A stretch of DNA of 64,000 nt from UBA4781 sp963556045 (lineage in GTDB: Bacteria; Chloroflexota; Anaerolineae; Anaerolineales; Anaerolineaceae). Where the stretch lies: NCBI GenBank assembly GCA_963556045.3, contig CAUVYA020000002.1, positions 62,001-126,000 on the forward strand, read 5' to 3'. Below, piece after piece: positions 32,753-41,763 of this stretch. The stretch's first letter is position 1, and each line of letters begins with the position of its first letter. The position numbers and the translations under genes are program-made. The notes beneath the pieces are model-generated. The model was given only the letters and a program-made list of their open reading frames with translations, was not told the DNA's origin and ran no database searches.

Positions 32753-33658
32753 TTAATCCACTTGTGAAAAAACTTTCGCGATCAGGGCGGCAACATGAGC
32801 ATTATTTTTCAACAATGCCAGATTTGCCTGTAAGCTTTTCCCTGCTGTGATTTGATTCATTTTTTCCAGCAGGAAGGGAGTGAGATGATACCCATGGATA
32901 TGCTGTTGTTCCGCTTCATGTACTGCCGCCTGGATATGTGCTTCAACTTCATCATAAGGCATGGCAAATTCAGCCGGAGGTGGGACAACCACTAATACAG
33001 AAGCGTGAATGCCAAGTTCCCATTGACGCTTGGCGATCCGCACCACTTCTTCAGGTGAATCCACTCTCTTGTCTACACTCAATCCACTGCTGGTGGAGTA
33101 AAAAGCAGGGAATTCATCAGTTTGATAGCCAAGAACAGGTATGCCTAATGTTTCCAGGCGCTCAACGGTGGCTGGAAGGTCAAGAATGGATTTTGCACCC
33201 GCACACACCACGATCATGGGGTATATGGAAAGAACTCCCAGGTCGGCGGAAACATCGAAATATGATCCGCGATGTACGCCGCCGATCCCACCTGTTGCGA
33301 AGACATGAATACCAGTGTGGTGTGCCGCAATAATGGTTCCGGCAACGGTGGTTCCACCATCCAGTTTGTTGGCGATCGCAATTCCATAATCACGTTGGCT
33401 TATTTTGCGTGCTGTTTTCCCAATCGCTAAGTGATGAAGCTGGTCAGAATCCAGACCGATGATAATTTGTCCTGCCATCATCCCAACTGTGGCAGGCTGG
33501 CAGCCTTCCTGGCTGACCTCTTTTTCCAAGGCGATGGCAATTTCTTCGTTCTGAGGGTAGGGCAGACCGTGCGTGATAACGGTGGATTCAAGCGCGACCA
33601 CATCATTTTTAGAGAGATGGGCTTGAACTTGTGGATGGATTTGAATGGGAAGAGACAT
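32753..33658 (-). CDS. psuG: Pseudouridine-5'-phosphate glycosidase
   Basis: Cleaves pseudouridine 5'-phosphate to uracil and ribose 5-phosphate. Signatures: ALESTVITHGLPYPQN at the N-terminus, the GGTTVAGTI loop, FATGGIGGVHRG, ICAGAKSILDLP-type VVCAGAKSILDLPATVE, and ASVLVVVPPPAEFAM. 301 aa, normal length. No pseudouridine kinase (psuK) gene is adjacent; the kinase must lie elsewhere or be replaced. Fits with the nucleoside transporter operon 5 kb away. Confidence 0.93.
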   Translation of the reverse strand: MSLPIQIHPQVQAHLSKNDVVALESTVITHGLPYPQNEEIAIALEKEVSQEGCQPATVGMMAGQIIIGLDSDQLHHLAIGKTARKISQRDYGIAIANKLDGGTTVAGTIIAAHHTGIHVFATGGIGGVHRGSYFDVSADLGVLSIYPMIVVCAGAKSILDLPATVERLETLGIPVLGYQTDEFPAFYSTSSGLSVDKRVDSPEEVVRIAKRQWELGIHASVLVVVPPPAEFAMPYDEVEAHIQAAVHEAEQQHIHGYHLTPFLLEKMNQITAGKSLQANLALLKNNAHVAALIAKVFSQVD

Positions 33659-33661
33659 GGT

Positions 33662-35092
33662 TTAACCTTTCTGAGTTGGGTCGACGTTATTTTGTTGTGA
33701 ATTGTATTCCGGATCTTCTACTATTGAATTCGATAAGATAGGAATACCATATTGTACTGCTTGTTTTTGAAGTTGCTGCAATGCAAGAGTCCTTTCTTGT
33801 TGTGAGATCGGCGCAGCCGAATCATATTGCGCGATCAGAAAACGTAGATGTTCTTCTTTAGCCTGCTGCTGAATGATTCTCGCATCAAATTTCTGTTCCT
33901 CAGAAAATAAGGCAGCGCTTTTATTGAATGCCTGTTGTATTTTCTGCTGGATACCGTGTTCAACAGGCTGCCAGCTATGAATCTGCAGTGAATTCAGTTC
34001 GATGTGATATTTTTGAAGCTCTCTAGCAAGTGATTGCTTGATACGACTCTCTAGATCAATGTGATATGTTATGTCATCATTTGTCTTTGTGACCACGTGC
34101 GTAGAAAAAAGATGATCTCCTGATGGAGTTCTATGGATCTCGTTTCGTGATCTGCGCGGTGGATGGTCCTTTTTCAAAGCTAAACGGTGGACTGCGTCCA
34201 TCTGCATTCGCAGCCGAATGATTCCCCAGTGTTTTTTCAGAGAAAGTACTTTATAGCGTTTGAGCATTGTACCTGTATGGGTGTCCGCTTCCCTTGTGGT
34301 GGTCAATGGTTTTTGATGGCTTGTTTCTTCGAGATCATCGAGGTTTATTTTACGAAGTATGTGGGATACGGTGCTGGTCAAAGAGCAGATGACTAACGAG
34401 TATGCTGACAGATTTCCTTTTCGCAGAAGATAGTTTTTCACTCTTCCGGGGTTCTCTTTATTATCAACAAGAGAGGAATCATTCTTTACTGGGTTTGATG
34501 TATGAAAGTTGTATTGAAGAGAAATGTTCGGGAAGAGGATAGGAATACCATCCCTGGTGCGGCAGGTTACATCGGTTCGTATAGATTGTTCCTGTAATAA
34601 AATGATCTGATCTACTTTCTCAGCTGTACCAAAGAAGAAATAATCTTTCGATGAAGGAAATACGGGAAAGAGGATGCGCAGGAATCCCTGATAATTCTTT
34701 AAAACAACGATTCTCTGGGATCCCGCGCTGATAAAAGCAGGTCCAAAATCATCTATTGGCTCGTCATTCTCTTGAAGCTTTTTATTATTAAATATATGAA
34801 GGGATTTTGTTGCATGATGATATGCTGCAAATGTCAAGATCAGCATCCACAGGATGCAAACCCCCACACCAATTGGATTAAATATTTGTTTCATAAAAAG
34901 GATGCGTTCGGGAAGAGTAAGTTCGTAATAACCTACCCCCATTGCATTTAAAGAGGTATCAAAGAAAAGAACATAAAACAGCACAAGAAATCCTGCAGCT
35001 GCCAGCACAATGAAACCCCATTTTCTTCTTTTTCTGGTTTTATATTCTTGATAGGTTGATCGATTGATCACGGAAGCGAGGGAGTGCCCCAT
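33662..35092 (-). CDS. Membrane protein with band-7/SPFH-like region, first of a pair
   Basis: 476 aa: two N-terminal membrane helices (about 26-46 and 68-90), then a cytoplasmic or surface domain. The stretch QSIRTDVTCRTRDGIPILF resembles the start of band-7/SPFH domains, and the C-terminus has a Gln/Glu-rich helical region (KIQQAFNKSAALFSEEQKFD) like the coiled coil that follows SPFH domains. The family assignment is tentative. It lies one base downstream of a second gene of similar layout, and the two products probably form one complex. Function unknown. Confidence 0.55.
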   Translation of the reverse strand: MGHSLASVINRSTYQEYKTRKRRKWGFIVLAAAGFLVLFYVLFFDTSLNAMGVGYYELTLPERILFMKQIFNPIGVGVCILWMLILTFAAYHHATKSLHIFNNKKLQENDEPIDDFGPAFISAGSQRIVVLKNYQGFLRILFPVFPSSKDYFFFGTAEKVDQIILLQEQSIRTDVTCRTRDGIPILFPNISLQYNFHTSNPVKNDSSLVDNKENPGRVKNYLLRKGNLSAYSLVICSLTSTVSHILRKINLDDLEETSHQKPLTTTREADTHTGTMLKRYKVLSLKKHWGIIRLRMQMDAVHRLALKKDHPPRRSRNEIHRTPSGDHLFSTHVVTKTNDDITYHIDLESRIKQSLARELQKYHIELNSLQIHSWQPVEHGIQQKIQQAFNKSAALFSEEQKFDARIIQQQAKEEHLRFLIAQYDSAAPISQQERTLALQQLQKQAVQYGIPILSNSIVEDPEYNSQQNNVDPTQKG

Positions 35093-35093
35093 A

Positions 35094-36224
35094 TTATGCG
35101 ATCCTTCCGTTTTGTTTTAGATATGTATACACTGCTTGCATTTCTCCGAGTTCACGATAAATATGAGCTTTTTGCTGCCTTTCCTGCTGCAGAGAAGTGA
35201 TCGTCTGCATGGTACTGGGCTGCCAGTGGTGTTGAACGGCAATATCTGTTTCCTGTGATAACCAGAATTGAAGCAGCGCAAGGTTCAACACGCGTAAGCC
35301 TTTCTCGCTCAAAGATCGCGTTATGGGATTGGAATTTTCCTGTTGAGTCAGCTCTTTTTTTATCTGATTCTCGATGTTTTCCAATACTGTGGGTTTATCA
35401 GTTTCCTGCGGGATGATTTGCAGTAGATCATATTGTGACACATTATTCTGCCATACCGACTGAAAAACATTCGTGAGCTCTTCCAGTACCAATCCTTGAG
35501 GATCTATGAGAATGGATGAACCGGTGGGATTTTCCCCCAGCGCTTTTTCCAGCACTGCTGCATCAAAACCATACGGATTTTCACCACAGCCAAATTCGCA
35601 ATCATATTTAACCATAATCCAGAATACTGCGCCGACCTGGTATCCATCCTTGGTGGTGGCAGTAAGAAAAACAGGATCAGACTGGGGCGCAATCATGGAA
35701 TCTCCAGAATCCGTTCCAGGCGTTTTGTTAATGACATTGTCAGGAATGAGTATGGATTGTATCCGTAGATCGAAAACAGCCAGTATAGTTTGATCCTTCT
35801 CCAGACAGTAAAAACCGGCATTGTGGAAGGTTAGTTTGTGATCGGAATGGAATATTGCGAAGGCGCTGTTTGGATCAACACAGAGAAGTTTTCTCTGATT
35901 CTTTAATGGCAGATCGGATGAAATTGCGCCATTTTCGAGATGAACATTGATATAACTTTTTCCAAGAAGAGTCCATCTAAGCAGCTTCCAAAAAACCTGC
36001 TTGTTTTGAAAGGTATTAACAGGCAGGTTGAAATAGAAAGTGATAGAAAAAATCAGTAAAAAGAATACAACGAAAAGAACATCATTCCAAACGATAGAAA
36101 AGTGCACTTGAGAAAATATGTTTATAATACCTTGTACTAGAGTTGCCAGGAGAAGCCAGGGTATGATGGAGAGTATTGGTGAAGGGTGTTTTTTAGAACG
36201 GACCTTTTTCGTGATGCGTTGCAT
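35094..36224 (-). CDS. Membrane protein with band-7/SPFH-like region, second of a pair
   Basis: 376 aa with two N-terminal hydrophobic helices (about 17-36 and 45-65). Following these are ILAVFDLRIQSILIPDNVI and VFLTATTKDGYQVGAVFWIMV, which read like an SPFH beta region, and a Gln-rich helical C-terminus (SLQQERQQKAHIYRELGEM). It is the upstream gene of the pair with 33662-35092, separated by one base, and is divergent from the UbiA-like gene. SPFH proteins scaffold membrane microdomains and proteases; no protease partner is visible. Tentative. Confidence 0.5.
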   Translation of the reverse strand: MQRITKKVRSKKHPSPILSIIPWLLLATLVQGIINIFSQVHFSIVWNDVLFVVFFLLIFSITFYFNLPVNTFQNKQVFWKLLRWTLLGKSYINVHLENGAISSDLPLKNQRKLLCVDPNSAFAIFHSDHKLTFHNAGFYCLEKDQTILAVFDLRIQSILIPDNVINKTPGTDSGDSMIAPQSDPVFLTATTKDGYQVGAVFWIMVKYDCEFGCGENPYGFDAAVLEKALGENPTGSSILIDPQGLVLEELTNVFQSVWQNNVSQYDLLQIIPQETDKPTVLENIENQIKKELTQQENSNPITRSLSEKGLRVLNLALLQFWLSQETDIAVQHHWQPSTMQTITSLQQERQQKAHIYRELGEMQAVYTYLKQNGRIA

Positions 36225-36264
36225 AAATACATTTTATCTTAATTGACCAGAGAGGAGAGCAGGA

Positions 36265-37167
36265 TTGAAAGAAGAAAAAAGGAAAACAACTTTCTGGTCG
36301 GTGATATGGTCTTACTATAAAAATAACCATGTATCCCACTGGCTATTGACATTGGGTTTCTATATATTTGGATTTGTGTATGGTTTGTACCTGGGATACC
36401 GTATAGATGTTCCGAACCTCATAACAGGTGCCTTTATCCTTCTCTTTTATTTACTGGGGATGGAATTTCTTAATTTGCTTTTTCTGGATGATAATGAAAT
36501 GGAACGATCGCTCATCTCTGATTTCGGAAATCAAAACTATAAATTAAATTTCTTCCTGCTGTCGGCTGCCCTGATAGGGGCTGGGATGACCCTTTCTATC
36601 ATTCATTTGCATGCCCCGCTGACTCTGTATATATCCGCAGGGATCGTACTGGTCATCCTTCTGTTTATGGTAAAGCCGGCACGGTTGATCTTTTCGGGTT
36701 ATGGCGAGATATTGCAAACTTTTCTGATTGCGTTCCTTGTTCCGACTTTTGGGTACTCGATCCAGACAAATGGAAATTTGCATTACACACTGGTTTATGT
36801 TTGCCTGCCGCTTTTCTTTGTAGTATTGGCGCATCTCTACATAAGTGAGAATAGATCGCTTTCCTCTGATATACAAAAATACCGCACTACGGCTGTAATG
36901 CGGTATGGAAGTGAACTGACACTTCGAATTGCGATGTACCTTATTGCTATTTCATACGTCTTTATTCTGTTATTGGGATTGAATAAACTTCCCTGGCGCT
37001 TTGTCGTACGCTGGTATGTCAGCATCCCGCTTGCTGTTTATCTGATCTGGCACCTGAATAGAATTTACAATGGGAGCAAACCGGACTGGATTCTCGTAAA
37101 TTTTTTATCGAACGCTTTGGTTTGGCTCAATCTGTTGTTAATGGCATACGCGTTTCTTTTCCTGTAG
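36265..37167 (+). CDS. Polytopic membrane protein, UbiA-prenyltransferase-like
   Basis: 300 aa with about eight or nine hydrophobic helices. The general pattern (FNLLFLDDNEMER-type acidic loop after helix 2, YTLVYVCLPLFFVVLAHLYISE later) is reminiscent of UbiA-family prenyltransferases, but the two Asp-rich NDxxDxxxD and DxxxD motifs are not clearly conserved, so activity is doubtful. TTG start at 36265 behind AGAGGAG (36251-36257). No quinone or lipid genes are adjacent. The bcp gene follows with its own promoter. Confidence 0.5.
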   Translation: MKEEKRKTTFWSVIWSYYKNNHVSHWLLTLGFYIFGFVYGLYLGYRIDVPNLITGAFILLFYLLGMEFLNLLFLDDNEMERSLISDFGNQNYKLNFFLLSAALIGAGMTLSIIHLHAPLTLYISAGIVLVILLFMVKPARLIFSGYGEILQTFLIAFLVPTFGYSIQTNGNLHYTLVYVCLPLFFVVLAHLYISENRSLSSDIQKYRTTAVMRYGSELTLRIAMYLIAISYVFILLLGLNKLPWRFVVRWYVSIPLAVYLIWHLNRIYNGSKPDWILVNFLSNALVWLNLLLMAYAFLFL

Positions 37168-37184
37168 TATTAATAATTCATTAA

Positions 37185-37213
37185 TTCAAGATTTCTCTTT
37201 CCTTTTCTATAAT
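37185..37213 (+). promoter_or_regulatory. Putative promoter of bcp
   Basis: TATAAT (37208-37213) with a weak -35 TTCAAG (37185-37190) at 17-nt spacing, about 22 nt before the chosen bcp start. Confidence 0.5.
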
Positions 37214-37234
37214 AGATCCATAGGAGAAATGAAA

Positions 37235-37696
37235 ATGATACAAGAAAAAATGAAAGCCCCCGATTTTAACTTATTGGATGAAGATGGAATTCCGCATACA
37301 TTATCTGAATACCATGGAGCACCGCTTATTCTATATTTTTACCCCAAAGACAATACCCCGGGTTGTACAACCGAAGCATGCAGCTTTCGGGATGATTACA
37401 GTGCGTACGAAAAAGCAAAAGTGACTATCCTTGGAGTTAGTGCTGATTCGGTGAAAAGCCACAAGAAATTCAAAGAAAAATATCAGTTGCCCTTTACGCT
37501 GTTATCCGATCCGGAACATACGGTGTGTGAAGCGTACGGAGTGTGGGCAGAGAAGCAGATGATGGGTAAAAAATACATGGGTATCCTGCGTACTACGTTT
37601 GTCATAAATAAGAATGGTGAGATCGCGAAAGTTTTTGAGGGTGTCAAACCATCTGAGCACAGCAAAGAAGTGCTGGAGGTTGTCAAGAATCTATAA
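37235..37696 (+). CDS. bcp: Thioredoxin-dependent peroxiredoxin, Bcp/PrxQ type
   Basis: Reduces hydroperoxides with a peroxidatic and a resolving cysteine. PKDNTPGCTTEACSFRDD carries C44 (peroxidatic) and C49 (resolving, five residues later), the atypical 2-Cys PrxQ arrangement. The fold continues through TILGVSADSVKSHKKF and PFTLLSDPEH to RTTFVINKNG. ATG 37235 is preferred: AGGAG (37222-37226) is 8 nt upstream, while ATG 37229 is only 2 nt away from it. 153 aa, typical. Confidence 0.95.
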   Translation: MIQEKMKAPDFNLLDEDGIPHTLSEYHGAPLILYFYPKDNTPGCTTEACSFRDDYSAYEKAKVTILGVSADSVKSHKKFKEKYQLPFTLLSDPEHTVCEAYGVWAEKQMMGKKYMGILRTTFVINKNGEIAKVFEGVKPSEHSKEVLEVVKNL

Positions 37697-37730
37697 AAAG
37701 TGCAAAGTTGTGAAAGTGTTCTCACAATGA

Positions 37731-37759
37731 TTGACAAAAACATGGGCGACGATTAGCAT
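37731..37759 (+). promoter_or_regulatory. Distal promoter upstream of the nucleoside transporter operon
   Basis: TTGACA (37731-37736) and TAGCAT (37754-37759) with 17-nt spacing. A transcript from here would have a leader of about 310 nt before the lipoprotein gene. Confidence 0.5.
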
Positions 37760-37765
37760 TGAAGA

Positions 37766-38021
37766 ATTATGCTATAGCAAGTAAATGCCACTCGAAACCA
37801 CGAACAGTGTTGTTTTTATTCGCTGTTTGTGGATCCCTTGAAAATCGATTGATCCTTAAAGACCACGTTTCTCCAGGAGGATATGCAGAATGAACATCTT
37901 CCACCTGCAAACAAGCCGATAATCAAAACAAAACACAGCAATGCCTGGAAAGGATTCTTTCCAAGCTGCTTCTTTTAATGGAAGGGATAATTATCCCTAA
38001 AGATGAAAGGAGGCGATGCGG
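37766..38021 (+). other. Structured intergenic leader before the nucleoside transporter operon
   Basis: The 379-bp gap has no long gene. It shows a 10-bp hairpin (37798-37807 with 37823-37832), a GGATC/GATCC pairing (37831-37835 with 37851-37855), an AGGAGG at 37875-37880 placed before two overlapping short frames (ATG 37883, 31 codons, or ATG 37890, 10 codons), and the 16-bp perfect palindrome AGGGATAATTATCCCT (37983-37998). The palindrome could be an operator. No known riboswitch class was recognised. Confidence 0.4.
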
Positions 38022-38051
38022 CTGACAAAATAATCTTTATCCGCCTATAAT
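38022..38051 (+). promoter_or_regulatory. Proximal promoter of the nucleoside transporter operon
   Basis: CTGACA (38022-38027) and TATAAT (38046-38051) with 18-nt spacing, about 25 nt before the start codon. The 16-bp palindrome ends 24 nt upstream of the -35 element. Confidence 0.65.
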
Positions 38052-38075
38052 ATTGAGAAATACAAAGAGGAGAAA

Positions 38076-39098
38076 ATGAAGAAAAATTTGTTGTACGTTC
38101 TGATGATCACTTCAGTGGTTCTGGCAAGCCTGACCAGCTGTAAAACCAGCACAACCGGTGGTGATGTGGAAAAAGTCGTTTACCTGATCAATGGCGCTCT
38201 GGGTGATAATGCTTTTTATGATTCAGGGCAAGTGGGCATGGATAGAATTGCGGAACAATATGGCGTTGAGACCCGCACGATCGAAACCAATTTTGACGCG
38301 GGTCAATATGAACCGGCTCTGCAGGCTGCTGTGGAATATGCCGATGTGATCTTCGTGATCTCGTATGGTTTTGAAGATCAGTTAAAAGAATATGCCGATA
38401 AATATCCTGACAAGGTTTTTGTGAACATCGATACAATCGTTCAGAATGATGGGAATACCATCACGTCTGTCGATTTTATCGAAGAGGAAAGCGCCTATCT
38501 GGCTGGTGTCGTAGCAGCATTGGTAACTACCGATCCGGCTCTTCCCAATATCAATGAAGAAAAGATCATTGGTGCGGTTGGTGGCGATGTGGATCCGGTT
38601 ATTGACGCCTTCATCTTTGCGTATACCAACGGCGCCCAATCGATTGACCCCGATGTTGTTGTTGAAAAGAAATATTTGGGTGACTGGGAAGATACCGCCA
38701 AGGGCAAACAGGCTGCTTTGCAGTTGTTTGATCAGGGTGCCGATATCGTCTTCCAGATCGCAGCCGCTGCTGGAATGGGTGTGCTGCAGGCAGCTGGTGA
38801 ACGCGAGCTGTATGCGATCGGTGTGGATACCAACCAAAATGACATCGTTCCTGGCTTCGTGGTTGCCAGCGATATCAAAGATGTCGGAAGAGCGATAGAA
38901 GAAGTATTCGCAACCATTAAAGACGGCACCTACCAGCCGGGTGAGGTGCTGCAATACGGTTTGGCTTCCGGTGCAGTGGATGTCGTTTTTGACGCTGAGA
39001 CAATGGTGCTTCCGCAAAGCATCATTGACAAGGTTGATGAACTGCGCAATCAGATCATCAATGGTGAACTGGTCGTTGAAATCTACCAGCCCGAATAA
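38076..39098 (+). CDS. BMP-family nucleoside-binding lipoprotein (ABC transporter)
   Basis: Extracytoplasmic binding protein of the Bmp/PnrA/Med family, which captures nucleosides for an ABC importer. Lipoprotein signal ending LTSC with lipidated C22. The mature part contains VYLINGALGDNAFYDSGQVGM, the typical first ligand loop, FVNIDTIVQ, VDFIEEESAYLAGVVAAL and GVLQAAGERELYAIGVDTNQND. 340 aa. A hairpin between this gene and the ATPase gene should give the binding protein higher expression than the membrane parts. Confidence 0.93.
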   Translation: MKKNLLYVLMITSVVLASLTSCKTSTTGGDVEKVVYLINGALGDNAFYDSGQVGMDRIAEQYGVETRTIETNFDAGQYEPALQAAVEYADVIFVISYGFEDQLKEYADKYPDKVFVNIDTIVQNDGNTITSVDFIEEESAYLAGVVAALVTTDPALPNINEEKIIGAVGGDVDPVIDAFIFAYTNGAQSIDPDVVVEKKYLGDWEDTAKGKQAALQLFDQGADIVFQIAAAAGMGVLQAAGERELYAIGVDTNQNDIVPGFVVASDIKDVGRAIEEVFATIKDGTYQPGEVLQYGLASGAVDVVFDAETMVLPQSIIDKVDELRNQIINGELVVEIYQPE

Positions 39099-39123
39099 AA
39101 ACTGAAAGAATAAAGGAAACAAA

Positions 39124-39172
39124 AAGAAGCGTGAGATAAACTTCGTTGAAGATGTCATTTCTCACGCTTCTT
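39124..39172 (+). terminator. Attenuating hairpin between binding-protein and ATPase genes
   Basis: 13-bp perfect stem (39124-39136 with 39160-39172), 23-nt loop, then a weak T-run. Likely partial terminator or mRNA 3'-end stabiliser that sets the ratio of binding protein to transporter. Confidence 0.65.
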
Positions 39173-39191
39173 GTTTATATGGAGAGCAATC

Positions 39192-40736
39192 TTGGACATT
39201 AACCACAACCATGTTCTGATAAAGATGCAGCATATCGTCAAGGTCTTTCCTCCTGATGTGATAGCCCTGAATGATGTATGTGTGGATTTCAAACAGGGAG
39301 AAATTCACGCCATTGTAGGGGAAAATGGTGCAGGGAAATCAACCTTGATGAAGATCCTGTACGCGATGGAAGCCATGAATTCGGGAGAGATTTTCTATAA
39401 CGAACAAGCGGTTCATTTTCAATCTACCGGCGATGCGATCAGCAATGGGATCGGAATGGTACATCAAGAGATACTGCTGATTCCTGAATATTCCATCTGG
39501 GAAAACGTGGTGCTGGGGTTAGAACCTACTCGTGGTTTGGGAAAATTGGATCAAAAGAAAGCGATCGCGGATGTGCGCCAGAAGATCGAAGAAATAGGTT
39601 TCAACCTTGACCCGTTGGCTCTGGTCAAAGATATTTCGGTAGCTGCCCAGCAAAAAGTGGAGATTCTAAAGCTTCTCTACCGAAATGTTTCTGTGTTGAT
39701 CCTGGATGAACCGACTGCTGTGTTGACCCCTCAGGAGATTCCGCAATTGTTTGGTGAATTAAGGAGATTGCGTGATAATGGGCACACCATCCTGTTCATT
39801 TCGCATCATCTGGATGAGGTACTGGATTTGAGCGATCGTATTACCGTACTGCGAAAAGGGAAGATGGTGGGAACTGTAAACAGCGACCGTACATCAAAAA
39901 AAGAACTGGCAAGAATGATGGTGGGTCGTGAAGTCATCTTTTCTTCTGTGAAAAAACCTTCTCAACGGGGTGATATTGTATTTGAAGCTCAAAACCTGTG
40001 TTACCGTGATGAAGATGAGATAGAACGATTGAAGCAGATCAGTTTTACGGTATCATCTGGCGAGATTGTGGGTGTCGCCGGCGTGGAGGGCAACGGGCAA
40101 TATGAATTGGTTAATACCATCATGGGATTGAGCTCACCGCAATCCGGCAGGATCTTTGTACAGAGAAAAGATATAACCGCACAGCCCATTCTTGAACGCC
40201 GTAAACTGCTCTCTTTTGTATCGCAGGATCGCAAGACGATGGGCTCCTCTCCTTCAGCCCCTATTTCCGAGAATATGATCATGACACATCATAAGCTAGA
40301 AGAACGTTTCCAAATTTGGAAGGGCTTGGTATTGAATTTCCATGAAGTAACAAAGTTCACCGAAGAAATTCGTGATCGCTTTTCAATAAGTATGGGTGAG
40401 GTAGATGCTCCTTTTCGATCGCTTTCAGGTGGAAATCAGCAGAAAGTGATTCTGGGGCGTGAACTTTCGTTGAGTTCACCATTCGTATTGTTAGATCAAC
40501 CAACGCGTGGTCTGGATGTGGGTTCGATCGAATATGTACACGAGCAGATCCTCATGATGCGTGATCAGCATCGAGCGATCTTGCTGCTCTCCTCAGATCT
40601 GGATGAATTGTTCCGTATTGCAGATAGATTGCTGATTTTATATCGCGGGAAGATCGTGGCAGATCTGATAACATCAAAAACAACGATTGATGAAATTGGA
40701 TACCTGATGCTGGAAGGAACGAACCATGAAAAATAA
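39192..40736 (+). CDS. Nucleoside ABC transporter ATPase (two ABC domains)
   Basis: Fused double ATPase of the simple-sugar/nucleoside type (RbsA/YufO-like). First domain: Walker A GENGAGKST (43-51), Walker B VLILDEPTAVL. Second domain: degenerate Walker A GVEGNGQYE, signature LSGGNQQKVILGREL and Walker B VLLDQPTRGLD, as is usual for this group. TTG start at 39192 is supported by GGAGAG (39181-39186) 5 nt upstream; no ATG lies in a better position. 514 aa. It overlaps the first permease by 11 nt. Confidence 0.94.
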   Translation: MDINHNHVLIKMQHIVKVFPPDVIALNDVCVDFKQGEIHAIVGENGAGKSTLMKILYAMEAMNSGEIFYNEQAVHFQSTGDAISNGIGMVHQEILLIPEYSIWENVVLGLEPTRGLGKLDQKKAIADVRQKIEEIGFNLDPLALVKDISVAAQQKVEILKLLYRNVSVLILDEPTAVLTPQEIPQLFGELRRLRDNGHTILFISHHLDEVLDLSDRITVLRKGKMVGTVNSDRTSKKELARMMVGREVIFSSVKKPSQRGDIVFEAQNLCYRDEDEIERLKQISFTVSSGEIVGVAGVEGNGQYELVNTIMGLSSPQSGRIFVQRKDITAQPILERRKLLSFVSQDRKTMGSSPSAPISENMIMTHHKLEERFQIWKGLVLNFHEVTKFTEEIRDRFSISMGEVDAPFRSLSGGNQQKVILGRELSLSSPFVLLDQPTRGLDVGSIEYVHEQILMMRDQHRAILLLSSDLDELFRIADRLLILYRGKIVADLITSKTTIDEIGYLMLEGTNHEK

Positions 40737-41763
40737 ACTCATCAATGGAGTGCTTGGAATTGTGATCGCTTTAATGCTGGGAGCGATCGTGATGGCAGTC
40801 CAGGGATATGCGCCCCTTGAAACCTATACGGCGCTGTTCAATTATTCGCTCGGTTCGGTATTTTCGTTCACTACCATGCTGCGTAATTCAGTTCCGTTAA
40901 TACTGACGGGATTGTCTGCCTCGTTAGCGTTCTCATCAGGTCCGGTCAATCTAGGGCAGCCGGGGCAATTCTTGATGGGTGCCTTACTTGCTACCATTGG
41001 GGGTTTATATCTTGATCTGCCTCCTATTTTGATGATTCCGGTTTTGCTCATGTTAGCCATGCTGGGCGGGGCGCTCTGGTCAGGGTTGGCTGGATTGATG
41101 CGGGTGTGGTTTAGAATGGATGAATTCATTACCACCTTGATGTTGAATATGATCGCCGATTTTTTTACGTATTGGGCAATCTCTTACCCTTTTTTTGACA
41201 GAGAAGCATATTCCCCAATGACCCCTGCTATCAATCCCAATGGCTGGCTGCCGGAATTTGGCAGTTTCAACACAAATATCATCGTGATGGTCCTGGCGTT
41301 TGTTGTTGTGTGGTTTATCTCAAAAAAGACGGTAGCCGGATATGAGTGGCGGATTTCCGGGCAAAACAGCCTTTTTGCGCGGTTAGGCGGTTGTGAGATC
41401 GATAAAAACTATATGAAAGTGATGCTGTTGACAGGTGCGCTGGCAGGTCTGGCTGGTGGATTGGTGGTCATGGCTGGTCCGCATCGTTTCTTGAAGGGTT
41501 TGGGAGCCAATTATGCCTGGGATGGTGTGATGATCGCAATGGTGGCAAATAACGGTATTATCGCAACTCTGTTGTACGGATTGTTTTTCTCAATTTTACA
41601 AACTGGAGCGCTGGGGATGGAATTGATAACCAACGTACCTCGTGAATTCATTATGGTTATCCAGGCTGTGATTGTACTGGTGGTTGTAGCTGGCAGAAGT
41701 TATTTTAACCTGCTAATGGATAAGATTGCGGTTCGGCGCAAAGCAAAGGAAGGTCTGCAGTGA
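40726..41763 (+). CDS. Nucleoside ABC transporter permease, first
   Basis: Integral membrane subunit of the BPD_transp_2 (YufP/BmpC) type with about nine hydrophobic helices. The family region GLSASLAFSSGPVNLGQPGQFLMGAL and the EAA-like KVMLLTGALAGLAGGLVVMAG are visible. 345 aa. The start overlaps the ATPase gene; its stop overlaps the GTG of the second permease. Works with the ATPase and the BMP lipoprotein to import nucleosides. Confidence 0.92.
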   Translation: MKNKLINGVLGIVIALMLGAIVMAVQGYAPLETYTALFNYSLGSVFSFTTMLRNSVPLILTGLSASLAFSSGPVNLGQPGQFLMGALLATIGGLYLDLPPILMIPVLLMLAMLGGALWSGLAGLMRVWFRMDEFITTLMLNMIADFFTYWAISYPFFDREAYSPMTPAINPNGWLPEFGSFNTNIIVMVLAFVVVWFISKKTVAGYEWRISGQNSLFARLGGCEIDKNYMKVMLLTGALAGLAGGLVVMAGPHRFLKGLGANYAWDGVMIAMVANNGIIATLLYGLFFSILQTGALGMELITNVPREFIMVIQAVIVLVVVAGRSYFNLLMDKIAVRRKAKEGLQ

